A DNA stretch of 64,000 nt from Limosilactobacillus caccae (GTDB lineage: Bacteria; Bacillota; Bacilli; Lactobacillales; Lactobacillaceae): the NCBI RefSeq assembly GCF_900156885.1, contig NZ_FTOY01000011.1:796501-860500 (forward strand). The letters are read 5' to 3'. Both the position numbers and the translations under genes were made by a program. The notes below the pieces were generated by a model that worked only from the letters and a program-made list of their open reading frames with translations, was not told the origin of the DNA and did not search any database. This document shows, piece by piece, positions 19,945 through 28,661 of the stretch; the first letter of the stretch is position 1, and each line of letters starts with the position of its first letter.

Positions 19945-19969
19945 TCTTACATCTCCTCTAACTGATTAG

Positions 19970-19998
19970 ATTTTACCGATTTTACCAAAAATGTGCAA
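19970..19998 (-). promoter_or_regulatory. Promoter of the UPF0291 gene
   Basis: Minus-strand -35 TTGCAC (19993-19998) and -10 TAAAAT (19970-19975), spacing 17. The SOS box at 20003-20016 lies five bases upstream of the -35. Confidence 0.72.
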
Positions 19999-20002
19999 AT
20001 CG

Positions 20003-20016
20003 CGAACGTACGTTTG
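20003..20016. promoter_or_regulatory. LexA binding site (SOS box)
   Basis: CGAACGTACGTTTG fits the Gram-positive SOS consensus CGAACRNRYGTTYG at every position. It is placed between lexA and the UPF0291 gene, 57 bases before the lexA start, so it can control both. Confidence 0.92.
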
Positions 20017-20072
20017 AAAAACACTGGCAACTATGATAAGCTTAACACAATTAATAATAATGAGGTGTCAAT

Positions 20073-20699
20073 ATGGGAAAGCCAACAAAAAACAAACAAA
20101 TGGCTGTACTTAGTTACATTCACAGACAAGTAGAAGATCACGGCTATCCACCGACTGTCCGCGAGATTTGCAGTGCAGTCGGCCTCTCTTCAACTTCCAC
20201 CGTCCACGGCCACATCAACCGCTTAATCGAACAAGGCTTCTTGCACAAGGATCCTTCTAAGCCCCGTGCTTTAGAGATTACCCCCAAGGGATATGACCTC
20301 CTCGGTGTCAAGCCCTTGCAAAAGAAGATTCCAATGCTTGGGGTTGTCACTGCCGGCCAGCCAATCCTTGCCGTCCAAGATGCAACAGAATTCTTTCCTA
20401 TTCCACCTTCAATCCAAGACAATAATGACCTCTTCATGCTGACGATTCGGGGAAGAAGCATGGTAAAAGCAGGGATTTTCAATGGTGACCAGGTAATTGT
20501 TCGTAAGCAATCGACCGCTAAAAATGGTGACATCGTCATTGCAATGAACGATGACAATGAAGCAACCTGCAAGCGTTTCTTTAAGGAAAAGAACCGTTTC
20601 CGTTTGCAACCTGAAAATGACACAATGGATCCAATTTTTTTACCAAACGTAACAATTCTCGGAAAAGTTATTGGCTTATTCCGTGACCATATTTTTTAA
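20073..20699 (+). CDS. lexA: SOS repressor LexA
   Basis: Represses DNA-damage genes and cleaves itself when stimulated by RecA. The 208-residue protein has a winged helix (about 1-70, [13 protein letters not shown] recognition helix), the Ala-Gly cleavage site in VTAGQP near 93, the nucleophile Ser in GRSMVKAGI, and the Lys in EATCKRFF. It begins at ATG 20073 behind GAGGTG. Autoregulation is indicated by the SOS box just upstream. The motif reads GRSM where many homologues have GDSM or GESM. Confidence 0.96.
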   Translation: MGKPTKNKQMAVLSYIHRQVEDHGYPPTVREICSAVGLSSTSTVHGHINRLIEQGFLHKDPSKPRALEITPKGYDLLGVKPLQKKIPMLGVVTAGQPILAVQDATEFFPIPPSIQDNNDLFMLTIRGRSMVKAGIFNGDQVIVRKQSTAKNGDIVIAMNDDNEATCKRFFKEKNRFRLQPENDTMDPIFLPNVTILGKVIGLFRDHIF

Positions 20700-20703
20700 C
20701 CAT

Positions 20704-20738
20704 CAAAAAAGTGCGACTCATCGGTCGCACTTTTTTAT
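20704..20738. terminator. Bidirectional terminator between lexA and mvaS
   Basis: AAAAAAGTGCGAC / GTCGCACTTTTTT around a short loop. The genes converge on it. Confidence 0.9.
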
Positions 20739-21892
20739 TTCCGCTCATAAAGTCGTTGATGGTTTTTCTGCCCTTTTAAGACAAAGGGGAGTGGATCATT
20801 TCTGGTATCAAATTCAACATCGTCAGCATTCATCCCCAGCTGACCGTTAAACATCTCCTCGTATTCTGCCACCGAAACTTGGTGGCGGTTTGCAAGGTCT
20901 TCTTTAACATTATTCATGTAGTTTTGATAACCTGGCTCAAGAATTCCCGTATAGAATTCTCCTTCTGCCCCTGAGCCATAGCTGAATAAGCCGAGACGGT
21001 CACCAGCCTTTAATTGCCCATTTTGGAGGAGCGACATAACACCAAGGTACAGCGACCCAGTATAAAGGTTCCCCACCTGCCGACAAAAAGCCTGACTCTC
21101 AGTAAGGTGTTGCCGGAGACGATCAGCAACCTCGTCGTTGCGGTCAGCAAGAAGAGCATCTAACGCCTTTTTCCCCATCTTAGTAAATGGCAAGTGGAAC
21201 GCGATTGCAGTAAAGTCGGCCAAATCACGCCCCGTAATTTGTTGGTAACGGGTAAATGTCTGCTTGAAAAAGTCGATATAGACATTTGTCGAGTATTTTC
21301 CGTCCACCATTGCTTCACTAGCATAGACTGGCCGCCAAAAATCCATTACGTCCTTGGTATATGAAACCGTCGTCTCCTCCAGGCTTAAAATATGAGGGTC
21401 GCGAGAGATCAGCATTGCAACGGCTCCGGCCCCCTGGGTAACTTCACCAGCAGTATTGAGGCCGTACCGGGCAATATCTGATGCAATCACCAACACCGTC
21501 TCCTGCGGATTCAATGCCACTAGCCCCTTTGCAAACTGGATTCCTGCAGTTGCAGAGTAACAAGCCTCTTTCATCTCCACCGTCCGGGTAAAGTCGTCCA
21601 ATCCTAATAAGTGTTTGATGTAAATTGCACTAGCTTTCGAGTTGTCGATTCCCGACTCAGTCGCCACAATCACCGTTGACACACGTTTCGCCAATTCTGG
21701 CGTTAATAACTTCTTGGCAGCAGTTGCCCCGAGAGTAACGATATCCTGGCTAGCAGGAACTACCGCTTGCCGATCCTGGCCGATCCCAATCGTGAACTTA
21801 TTGGGGTCAACTCCCCGCGCGGTTGCCAAATCGACCAGGTCTAAGTAATCATTCGTCGTCGCAAATGCCATCCGATCAATACCAATTTTCAT
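20735..21892 (-). CDS. mvaS: Hydroxymethylglutaryl-CoA synthase
   Basis: Condenses acetyl-CoA with acetoacetyl-CoA to HMG-CoA at the head of the mevalonate pathway, which supplies isoprenoids for UppS. The 385-residue protein carries the catalytic Glu (VATESGIDNSK), Cys (EMKEACYSATAG) and His (FHLPFTKMGKKA). It has its own terminator and stands 49 bases after the RNase H gene on the same strand, so the two may be co-transcribed. Confidence 0.95.
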   Translation of the reverse strand: MKIGIDRMAFATTNDYLDLVDLATARGVDPNKFTIGIGQDRQAVVPASQDIVTLGATAAKKLLTPELAKRVSTVIVATESGIDNSKASAIYIKHLLGLDDFTRTVEMKEACYSATAGIQFAKGLVALNPQETVLVIASDIARYGLNTAGEVTQGAGAVAMLISRDPHILSLEETTVSYTKDVMDFWRPVYASEAMVDGKYSTNVYIDFFKQTFTRYQQITGRDLADFTAIAFHLPFTKMGKKALDALLADRNDEVADRLRQHLTESQAFCRQVGNLYTGSLYLGVMSLLQNGQLKAGDRLGLFSYGSGAEGEFYTGILEPGYQNYMNNVKEDLANRHQVSVAEYEEMFNGQLGMNADDVEFDTRNDPLPFVLKGQKNHQRLYERK

Positions 21893-21941
21893 CTAATTTC
21901 ACCCTCACCTTGTGTCGTCTGATAAGTATTATATATCACAA

Positions 21942-22613
21942 CTAATTCATTTTATCCATTGTTTGGTTTAGCAATTCGTCAACCCGGTTATTTCCCGCAT
22001 TGCTTGCGTGCCCCTTCGTCCAGTCAAAATGAAGGGCTGGAAACAAGGGCAGCACCGCCAATAATTCGACCCATAAGTCCTTATTTGCTACCGGCTTGCC
22101 AGCAGCCGTTTTCCAACCACGACGTTGCCAGGAACGCAGCCACCCCTTCATGATCGGGTCAAGAACATAGTGGGAGTCCAGAATAGCAAGGATGGACTCA
22201 TTTTGCAGGCCGAGCTCTTGCAAGCGTTCCAGGGCCATTAACAAGGCCGTGATTTCCATCTTGTTATTAGTGGCCCCTAATTCACCAGCCGTTCCCTCGT
22301 AACGGTGACCACCTGCTTCAATTAGGTATGCCCAGGCGGCCTTATCGTCACTCTTTACGTGTTGTCCCAGCTTATTACCATGGTTTCGCGATCCCCCATC
22401 GGTATAGAGACGGACTGTCGCTTCACTTATTTCTGGCTGGGAAGCGGCTACTGGGCGCGCCGTTGCGGTCAGCCATGATGTCGCTTCTGCTTGTGTTGCA
22501 AAGCCCTTAAACTTAGCACCTGGGTAACCGGTAACCTGGCGCTGACATTCTGCCCAGGTCGTAAAGATTCCCGTCTGCCGGCCAGCCTTGACCGCGTAAT
22601 ACTTCTTTGCCAT
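21942..22613 (-). CDS. rnhA: Ribonuclease HI with N-terminal hybrid-binding domain
   Basis: Degrades RNA in RNA:DNA hybrids. The 223-residue protein joins an N-terminal RNase H1 hybrid-binding domain (YYAVKAGRQTGIFTTWAECQ, about 4-50) to an RNase HI domain. The latter has the acidic active site in YTDGGS, TNNKMEITAL, LDSHYVLD and NRVDELLN. The start ATG 22613 has GGAGGAAAAAG upstream. This domain order is common in Gram-positive and eukaryotic RNase H1. Confidence 0.92.
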   Translation of the reverse strand: MAKKYYAVKAGRQTGIFTTWAECQRQVTGYPGAKFKGFATQAEATSWLTATARPVAASQPEISEATVRLYTDGGSRNHGNKLGQHVKSDDKAAWAYLIEAGGHRYEGTAGELGATNNKMEITALLMALERLQELGLQNESILAILDSHYVLDPIMKGWLRSWQRRGWKTAAGKPVANKDLWVELLAVLPLFPALHFDWTKGHASNAGNNRVDELLNQTMDKMN

Positions 22614-22658
22614 CTTTTTCCTCCATTTTTCTCAAGTGCTTTCCCATTATATCATTAA

Positions 22659-23516
22659 CTAGTGCGGTAACGCGGCAATAAACCGTTGGCCGACCGCACG
22701 GAGTTTAATATCTTTTCGCCATACCGCCTGGACAGTTGTCTGCCACTCTGCACACTCAACGGCCACCACTTTTTTATTTGCGTAGCGGGCGGCAATTGAT
22801 GCTGGCACCAGTGCCACGCCCATCCCCTGGTCAGCCCATAAAATAGCTGTTCGCGCGTCATCACACTTCACCGCATAAAAGGGGACTACCCCATGGTGGG
22901 CAAATGTATCATTAAATAAGGCGGCAAAACGACGGTAGAGGATTAGCGGCTGTTGCCCTAGGTCTGCTAGCGTTAGTGGTCCAGCTGGCAGATCAAAGTG
23001 CTGGGAATCAAAAACGGCCACCATTCCTTCCGTGATTAGCTTTTTCTTCATCAGTCCCTGCATATTAAAGGGGGTACGGACAATTGCAAGGTCTAATAAG
23101 CCATTGTTTAACATCCGGGTTAGCTCATACGTATTCCCCTCCGTAATCTGAAACGTAACTGCGGGATAGTAGCGGGTAAAGTTTTTTATTGCTTGATTAA
23201 AGAGCAACTCACCTGCCGATGATATTAAGCCCAGGTTAATATTTCCAAGGGTCCCCGCTTGCCCCCGTTGCAACTCTTCTTGAACGTTATCCGTTAAGTT
23301 AACCATTTTTTGGGCATACTGCTGAAAGATCTTCCCTTCCTCAGTTAACTCAATTCCGTGCGCTGACCGCAAAAATAGCTTTACTCCCAGTTCCTTTTCC
23401 AATTGCTTCAACTGGTAAGAAAGAGGTGGCTGGGTTGTATATAAAAGCTTGGCGGCTGATGTAATCTGGTGTTCCTGGGCCACCACTAGGAAATAATGTA
23501 ATTGCTTTAAGTTCAT
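22659..23516 (-). CDS. LysR-family transcriptional regulator
   Basis: A 285-residue LTTR: winged-helix N-terminus (MNLKQLHYFLVVAQEHQITSAAKLL, recognition helix TTQPPLSYQLKQLE) and a periplasmic-binding-like effector domain (about 90-285). The effector is not predictable. It is divergent from the LCP gene across 114 bases that contain a T-N11-A dyad, so regulation of itself and possibly of the LCP gene is likely by family precedent. Confidence 0.9.
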   Translation of the reverse strand: MNLKQLHYFLVVAQEHQITSAAKLLYTTQPPLSYQLKQLEKELGVKLFLRSAHGIELTEEGKIFQQYAQKMVNLTDNVQEELQRGQAGTLGNINLGLISSAGELLFNQAIKNFTRYYPAVTFQITEGNTYELTRMLNNGLLDLAIVRTPFNMQGLMKKKLITEGMVAVFDSQHFDLPAGPLTLADLGQQPLILYRRFAALFNDTFAHHGVVPFYAVKCDDARTAILWADQGMGVALVPASIAARYANKKVVAVECAEWQTTVQAVWRKDIKLRAVGQRFIAALPH

Positions 23517-23527
23517 GGTTTACCTCA

Positions 23528-23550
23528 AGATATCTAATTATTATATATCT
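23528..23550. promoter_or_regulatory. Candidate LysR-type operator (T-N11-A dyad)
   Basis: AGATAT, an 11-base AT-rich spacer, then ATATCT: an exact inverted repeat of the T-N11-A class, 12 bases upstream of the lysR start. It overlaps TATAAT-like elements, so promoters in this gap cannot be placed with confidence. Confidence 0.6.
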
Positions 23551-23630
23551 CTTATAATAAAATGGTATTTTATTTTATACAACTCCTCCGGTAAACTTTA
23601 ACTTGATTTACCAAAGGAGAGATACAATCA

Positions 23631-24683
23631 ATGAAAAATCAACGGAGTCAACATCTTCATCACCATAAATTAAAGTGGCTAGTTCTTATATTAGTCAGTT
23701 TAATACTTATCGTGGTCGGCTATGTCCACCAGCGAATTTCTTCTGCCAGTAAGGAAATGATGACCAGCCAGGCGGCCGCTTTACCCCAGCAGCTAAAAGA
23801 GAAAAAACCATTTAGCGTCCTCGTCATGGGAACAGACGTCGGTGCGCTTGGCCGGGGAACAAGCTATGCAGGGAATACCGATACGATGGAATTAATTACC
23901 GTAAACCCTCAGCAACAACGCACAACGATGATTGCCATCCCCCGTGACACCCTCGTCCGTGTTGATACTAAAAAAGGACCCGACTATGTCAAAATCAATG
24001 CGGCTTACGCCATTGGCGGGGCTGAACAAGCAAAAAAGCAAGTCGCCGAACTACTCGATGTTCCGGTTGACTACTATGTCCTTACTAACATGGGGACCCT
24101 GCAAAAGATTGTCAATGCCGTTGGCGGGGTCGATGTCGATAATCCATTTGCCTTCACATACGAAGGGCACCATTTCAAAAAGGGTCAGCAACACCTTAAC
24201 GGGAGCGACGCGCTGAAGTATTCCCGGATGCGCTATGACGATCCGAACAATGATTATGGGCGGCAAAAACGGGGGCAGCAAGTCATTGAATCCGCAATTT
24301 CTTCCTTCAAGGACCACGGTTCCGTGAGCGCCGCTAATGAAATTATGTTAGCAATTCAAGAAGGCGTGCGGACTGACCTCCCCGTCAATAAAATAACCGC
24401 CCTGTATCTCAACTACCATCCCGCGATGAACAAAACAGTAAAGGACCATTTACAGGGAAAGGATGCTATCATTGAACAAACATCATTTCAAATTGCCCCA
24501 CCTCGTGAAATAAGCCGGGTCTCAAAGCTGGCACGTCGCTCGTTAGGCTTGGCACCAAAAGGTAAGATCAGTAACTATGAAACTGCCATGTACAACGAGC
24601 AAACAACGTGGAACGGTTACAACCACTTAAAGTTTACCCTCCCAAACGGCGCCAAATATAACTGCCCAGGTAGTGGCAATTAA
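23631..24683 (+). CDS. LytR-CpsA-Psr family glycopolymer ligase
   Basis: LCP proteins attach teichoic acids or capsule from undecaprenyl carriers to peptidoglycan outside the membrane. The 350-residue protein has a short basic cytoplasmic N-terminus, one membrane helix (about residues 16-33) and an extracellular LCP domain. Its motifs are VLVMGTDVG, NTDTMELITVN, IPRDTLV and LKYSRMRYDDPNNDYGRQKRQQ-like residues near 200. The Shine-Dalgarno AAAGGAGAG is clear. It is monocistronic, ending before a strong hairpin. Confidence 0.9.
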   Translation: MKNQRSQHLHHHKLKWLVLILVSLILIVVGYVHQRISSASKEMMTSQAAALPQQLKEKKPFSVLVMGTDVGALGRGTSYAGNTDTMELITVNPQQQRTTMIAIPRDTLVRVDTKKGPDYVKINAAYAIGGAEQAKKQVAELLDVPVDYYVLTNMGTLQKIVNAVGGVDVDNPFAFTYEGHHFKKGQQHLNGSDALKYSRMRYDDPNNDYGRQKRGQQVIESAISSFKDHGSVSAANEIMLAIQEGVRTDLPVNKITALYLNYHPAMNKTVKDHLQGKDAIIEQTSFQIAPPREISRVSKLARRSLGLAPKGKISNYETAMYNEQTTWNGYNHLKFTLPNGAKYNCPGSGN

Positions 24684-24752
24684 ATCTACTACCCGGGAGA
24701 TAAAATTTTCTAACCAAATACAAGTTAAAGGACACGTGCCGCCTAAATATCA

Positions 24753-24796
24753 AAAAGCACCCGGTAAATGTTATCGCAGCATTTACCGGGTGCTTT
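24753..24796 (+). terminator. Strong hairpin terminator between the LCP gene and tRNA-Ser
   Basis: AAAGCACCCGGTAAATG / CATTTACCGGGTGCTTT with a nine-base loop. Symmetric A/T ends mean it could also stop the tRNA transcript coming from the other side. Confidence 0.85.
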
Positions 24797-24806
24797 AGTC
24801 TTTAAA

Positions 24807-24893
24807 GGAGACAGGGGGATTTGAACCCCCGCACGCTTTTACACGCCTAACGGTTTTCGAAACCGTCCTCTTCAGCCACTTGAGTATGTCTCC
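24807..24893 (-). tRNA. tRNA-Ser (anticodon CGA)
   Basis: On the minus strand the 87-base sequence folds as a class II tRNA. The acceptor stem is GGAGACA/TGTCTCC. The anticodon stem ACGGT/ACCGT holds the loop TTCGAAA (anticodon CGA). A long variable arm (TTAGGCGTGTAAAAGCGTGC) and a T arm GGGGGTTCAAATCCCCC follow. It reads UCG. CCA is not encoded, and the base after the acceptor stem is T rather than the G usual in tRNA-Ser. Confidence 0.95.
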
Positions 24894-24935
24894 ATTTCAA
24901 CTTTTTTATTGTAACAAAAAACTCAAGAAGCGTAA

Positions 24936-24974
24936 AGTAAAAACGGCGGGGAATTAATTCCCGCCGTTTTACTT
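24936..24974. terminator. Terminator of the unknown membrane-anchored gene
   Basis: GTAAAAACGGCGGG / CCCGCCGTTTTAC with an AATTAATT loop. The minus-strand transcript ends in TTTTACTTTA and the plus strand also has a short T-run. Confidence 0.8.
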
Positions 24975-25582
24975 TAGTTAGCAATATCGTAAGTCATCTG
25001 CCCGTCCTTTGCGGTATAGAGTGCCTTACTTGAGTCACCAGGGTTCATAATACTGATTGAGTAGCCACTCCCCAGGGCCTTCGTTAATTGACCTGAGTTA
25101 CTCTTGATTGACTTCGTCAGGTTTGACCAGCCCATTTCACTAGCCTGGCTTGGGTCTTGGGCCAACGCATTCAGTGCTTCAACCGTATTATCGTCAGTTG
25201 GGGTAATTTGGAAAGTCTTGTTATCCTCATTGTAATCAACCGACCCAAGCTTAGAGTACCCCTTTTGCATCTGCCGCAGGACTGCCATTTCTTTACTTTC
25301 CTGCTGGGCGGAATTCATGCTTGAATTGCCGATTGCAAAATTATTGGAAAATGACGAGATATTCCCTGACTGGGCAACTTGTGACGAAGAGGTTGCCTGC
25401 TTAGCTTGGTTATTATCCTTGTGAAAGTATGGGAGATTAATTGTCCCGTAAACGATTGCCGCAATACTTAAGACAACAATGATCGTCCCACTCTTCCATT
25501 CACGGTACTGTTGCCACGAGTTTGCTAAGTAAAATCCACCAAGGATTAAAAACAGCGCACCCATTATTACTAGGAAAATCAT
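24974..25582 (-). CDS. Membrane-anchored protein of unknown function
   Basis: A 202-residue protein I do not recognise. Two N-terminal hydrophobic helices (about 2-20, MIFLVIMGALFLILGGFYL; about 34-50, IIVVLSIAAIVYGTINL) are followed by a Ser/Gln/Asn-rich linker. A soluble C-terminal half (about 95-202, with QMQKGYSKLGSVDYNEDNKTFQITPTDDNTVEALN) follows. The order suggests a protein tethered to the membrane with its C-terminal domain outside. No cysteine lipobox is present. It stands alone between tRNA-Ser and apt with its own terminator. Confidence 0.8.
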   Translation of the reverse strand: MIFLVIMGALFLILGGFYLANSWQQYREWKSGTIIVVLSIAAIVYGTINLPYFHKDNNQAKQATSSSQVAQSGNISSFSNNFAIGNSSMNSAQQESKEMAVLRQMQKGYSKLGSVDYNEDNKTFQITPTDDNTVEALNALAQDPSQASEMGWSNLTKSIKSNSGQLTKALGSGYSISIMNPGDSSKALYTAKDGQMTYDIAN

Positions 25583-25679
25583 AAAATAACTTGCTCCTTT
25601 TTCATATTACATACTGTCATTGTTGCGCAATCACATCAAAGATGCAATGGCTTAATAAAAATGTTTTTAAAATTAAAGA

Positions 25680-25710
25680 AGCGGCACTTTTTCAGGCCGC
25701 TACTCAATTA
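25680..25710 (-). terminator. Terminator after apt
   Basis: Minus-strand AGCGGC...GCCGCT stem with an eleven-base loop followed by TCTTTAATTTT. The T-run is imperfect, so strength is uncertain. Confidence 0.6.
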
Positions 25711-26226
25711 GAATTCCATCAATGCTTTCATGTCGTAGTCTTTAATCTTGTCACGCCCATGAAGGTCTTTTAATTCAATTAAGAACGCACAGCCAACGAC
25801 AACGCCGCCCATTTGCTCAACCATATCAATGGTTGCAGAGATGGTCCCACCAGTTGCAAGTAAGTCATCAACAACTAACACCCGTTGGCCAGGCTTAATC
25901 GCATCAGCTTCCATCTGCAAAGTAGCAGACCCATATTCAAGGTCATAAGTTGCACTGATCGCCTTTCGCGGTAATTTTCCCTTCTTCCGTGCCGGGGCAA
26001 ATCCAACCCCGAGCTCCCGGGCAATTGGACAACCAACAATAAATCCCCGTGCTTCAGGACCGACAACCATGTCAACTTTCTTGTCCTTGGCATAATCCAC
26101 CAGTTCATCAGTTGCTTGCTTAAAAGCAGCACCATCTGCCATCAATGGTAAAATGTCCCGAAAGATAACCCCCTTTTCAGGATAATCAGGAACACTGGCA
26201 ACATACTTATAAAGGTCTAAAGCCAT
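25708..26226 (-). CDS. apt: Adenine phosphoribosyltransferase
   Basis: Salvages adenine to AMP using PRPP. The 172-residue length is standard. The PRPP-binding motif is [13 protein letters not shown], and [10 protein letters not shown] is the family's purine-site segment. ATG 26226 lies behind GGAG, 17 bases after the recJ stop; recJ-apt is a conserved Firmicute pair. Confidence 0.96.
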   Translation of the reverse strand: MALDLYKYVASVPDYPEKGVIFRDILPLMADGAAFKQATDELVDYAKDKKVDMVVGPEARGFIVGCPIARELGVGFAPARKKGKLPRKAISATYDLEYGSATLQMEADAIKPGQRVLVVDDLLATGGTISATIDMVEQMGGVVVGCAFLIELKDLHGRDKIKDYDMKALMEF

Positions 26227-26243
26227 GATATAAATAGTCTCCT

Positions 26244-28571
26244 TTAGTTTAAATTAAGAAATTGTAGTAACCATTTTGCAACGGTCGCAGCATCGTTAAA
26301 CAATAACTGTTGTTCAATCTGATATTGGGCTAGCTGTTCTTTATAACGCTTCGTTTGTGTCAAGTCAGTCTTCTCATTATCTGGGCTAAAGCTCAACACG
26401 CCACTCTCTATTGTAACAAATCCTGCCTCAGAAAACACTTGAATCATGAAATTTAATCGCCTTTCATTGATTTTTAGGTACTCACTCACTGCCCGGCGCT
26501 GCTGTGGCCAATTAAGCTTCTTTTGCTGGTAAATAAATCGGTAAAGGATGGCAAAGTCATTTCGTGACGGCATCCCTGCTAAGTAAGCGCTCCGGCGTTG
26601 GTACAAGAATAACCGAATGCTGGCTGGCTGCCCTTTATCATTAGTGAAGATGTCCCGTAACTCTCCCGCGCTCGGTGGACAATCAACAAGGGTGACTGGG
26701 CAATCAGTAAAGTCTTTTTGCTGCGCATCAGCAACGGAGAGCACATGTCCCGGGGTAACGTGTGGTGTAATGTTTTCCCGCAGTTTATCGTCATTCACTA
26801 CATAATAGTCATTACTCGTGAATAACTGGGGACTGAGCTTATTCGTCCGTTCATCAATCACTACCGTTCCCGTAATTTGCAGGTCCTCAAGCATTAACTG
26901 AACCGTCCGCTTCCCCCGCCATTCATTGATGCCGATCTTGAAGACAAGACTGACCTTCCCAGTTGGCGAGGCAAGTAGTGGTGCTAACTGTCCAGCCCCA
27001 AAGGCAATCACGGTAATGTTTCCCTGGTCACCAGCAACCATAAATTTTAAGTGCTGGTGATCCTGTCCCATTGTCTTAACATCGGTAACCCGGACATCGT
27101 TCATGATAAAAAGTGGTTCATCATTCCCCGGCCCAAACGGCGCCAAGTGCTGAATCTCGGTGAAGAGTTGCTCGTTTATTTCATCCGGCATTACTTCTTG
27201 GGAAACAACGAGGGGCTGTTTGCTGGTGGGATCAAAGTGCTGCTTGTCTGCTTCAGCGTTCAATGCCGCTTGCAGAGCAGGAAGGTTTCCCTGTTCGATC
27301 GATAGCCCACAGGCTGCTGGATGGCCCCCAAAGGTCGTTAATAAGTCCCGGTGAGGATCCAGTGCCTTAAAGAGGTTAAAGTCAGCAAAACTACGCCCCG
27401 ACCCCTTTAAGACATCCGGATTACTCTTATCAACAGCAGCGACAATTGTCGGCTTACCGGTTTGGTTCATGATCCTACTAGCAACAATTCCTAAAACCCC
27501 CTGGTGCCAGTCATCACCAGTGATCACTAGGACTTTGTTTTGCTGGTTTTCCGCTTTGGCTGCTTGCTGGGTGGCTTCCTTCATAATATTGGCGACCAGT
27601 TCCTGCCGCTGTTTGTTGGCCTGGTCGACCCGCTGGGCTAACTGCTGGGCAGCATTCTCGTCAAGCGTTGTTAAGAGTTCAACCCCTTCACTAGCATCAG
27701 CGATCCGACCTAGTGCATTGAGTCGGGGAGCAATGCCAAACCCAATATCTTGCCCGGTTAGGTTGGTCGGGTTAATATTGGCCAGCTTCATCAGCGCGGC
27801 AAGTCCTGGGCGCATCCCCTGCTTTAACTGCTGAATCCCGGACGCAATTAAGCTACGGTTTTCGTCAGTTACATTTACCACATCGGCAATTTCACCAATT
27901 GCGACCAAGTCAAGTTCCTCCACCGGAAATTCATCCGTTAATGCCCAGGCAACTTTAAGAGCGACCCCTACTCCTGATAAATCAGCAAAGGGGTAGTCAC
28001 TGCCCGGGTAACGGGGATGGACGATGGCAACCGCATTCGGCAGTTCTGCCGGTAATTCGTGGTGGTCAGTAATAATAACATCAACACCATCAGCCATCAC
28101 CTGGTCAATCACGTCTTTGCCACTCACCCCATTGTCAACGGTCACAAACAGCTGGGTGCCGTCATCAATCAACCGCTGGTAAGCTGCCAGATTGGGCCCA
28201 TAACCATCCGTAAACCGGTTTGGCACGTAGTAATTGACATTAGCCCCCACCATCTCAAGTGTCTCGTACATCAACGCGGTACTTGTGATGCCGTCAGCGT
28301 CATAATCACCATATACCGTAATTTTTTCATTATTCGCCACTGCTTGTTCAATCCGTTCAACCGCCTTATCCATGTCATGAAGCATGTGGGGGTCATGAAT
28401 TGTTTCCATTGACGGCGTAAAAAAGTCTTGTGCCTGCTCTGCGGACGTAATCCCCCGCTGCACAAGAAGGGTTGCAAGAACCCGGGAAACTTTTAGCGCA
28501 CTACTTAAATTCCCCACTGCTGTTGCTGACGGGGCTGGCGCTAGCTGCCATTTATATTTTGAATCCACCAT
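26244..28571 (-). CDS. recJ: Single-stranded-DNA-specific exonuclease RecJ
   Basis: 5'-3' exonuclease for recombination and mismatch repair. The 775-residue protein has the DHH phosphoesterase motifs ([11 protein letters not shown] near 83, [14 protein letters not shown]), the DHHA1 domain ([21 protein letters not shown]) and an OB-fold. A long C-terminal extension follows, typical of the lactobacillar and Bacillus form. The start ATG 28571 lacks an obvious Shine-Dalgarno. It precedes apt. Confidence 0.95.
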   Translation of the reverse strand: MVDSKYKWQLAPAPSATAVGNLSSALKVSRVLATLLVQRGITSAEQAQDFFTPSMETIHDPHMLHDMDKAVERIEQAVANNEKITVYGDYDADGITSTALMYETLEMVGANVNYYVPNRFTDGYGPNLAAYQRLIDDGTQLFVTVDNGVSGKDVIDQVMADGVDVIITDHHELPAELPNAVAIVHPRYPGSDYPFADLSGVGVALKVAWALTDEFPVEELDLVAIGEIADVVNVTDENRSLIASGIQQLKQGMRPGLAALMKLANINPTNLTGQDIGFGIAPRLNALGRIADASEGVELLTTLDENAAQQLAQRVDQANKQRQELVANIMKEATQQAAKAENQQNKVLVITGDDWHQGVLGIVASRIMNQTGKPTIVAAVDKSNPDVLKGSGRSFADFNLFKALDPHRDLLTTFGGHPAACGLSIEQGNLPALQAALNAEADKQHFDPTSKQPLVVSQEVMPDEINEQLFTEIQHLAPFGPGNDEPLFIMNDVRVTDVKTMGQDHQHLKFMVAGDQGNITVIAFGAGQLAPLLASPTGKVSLVFKIGINEWRGKRTVQLMLEDLQITGTVVIDERTNKLSPQLFTSNDYYVVNDDKLRENITPHVTPGHVLSVADAQQKDFTDCPVTLVDCPPSAGELRDIFTNDKGQPASIRLFLYQRRSAYLAGMPSRNDFAILYRFIYQQKKLNWPQQRRAVSEYLKINERRLNFMIQVFSEAGFVTIESGVLSFSPDNEKTDLTQTKRYKEQLAQYQIEQQLLFNDAATVAKWLLQFLNLN

Positions 28572-28616
28572 CTAAGTTAAACCACCATTTCATTGCATCC
28601 TTAAATCATAAAGCTA

Positions 28617-28659
28617 ATTGAGGTTCAGAAGTTAAAAATAAACATTCTGAACCTCAAAT
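28617..28659 (-). terminator. Hairpin between the SDR gene and recJ
   Basis: Minus-strand TGAGGTTCAGAA / TTCTGAACCTCA, twelve base pairs with a 14-base loop. The following T-run is poor (ATTAG), so it may be a weak terminator or a processing hairpin. Confidence 0.55.
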
Positions 28660-28661
28660 TA

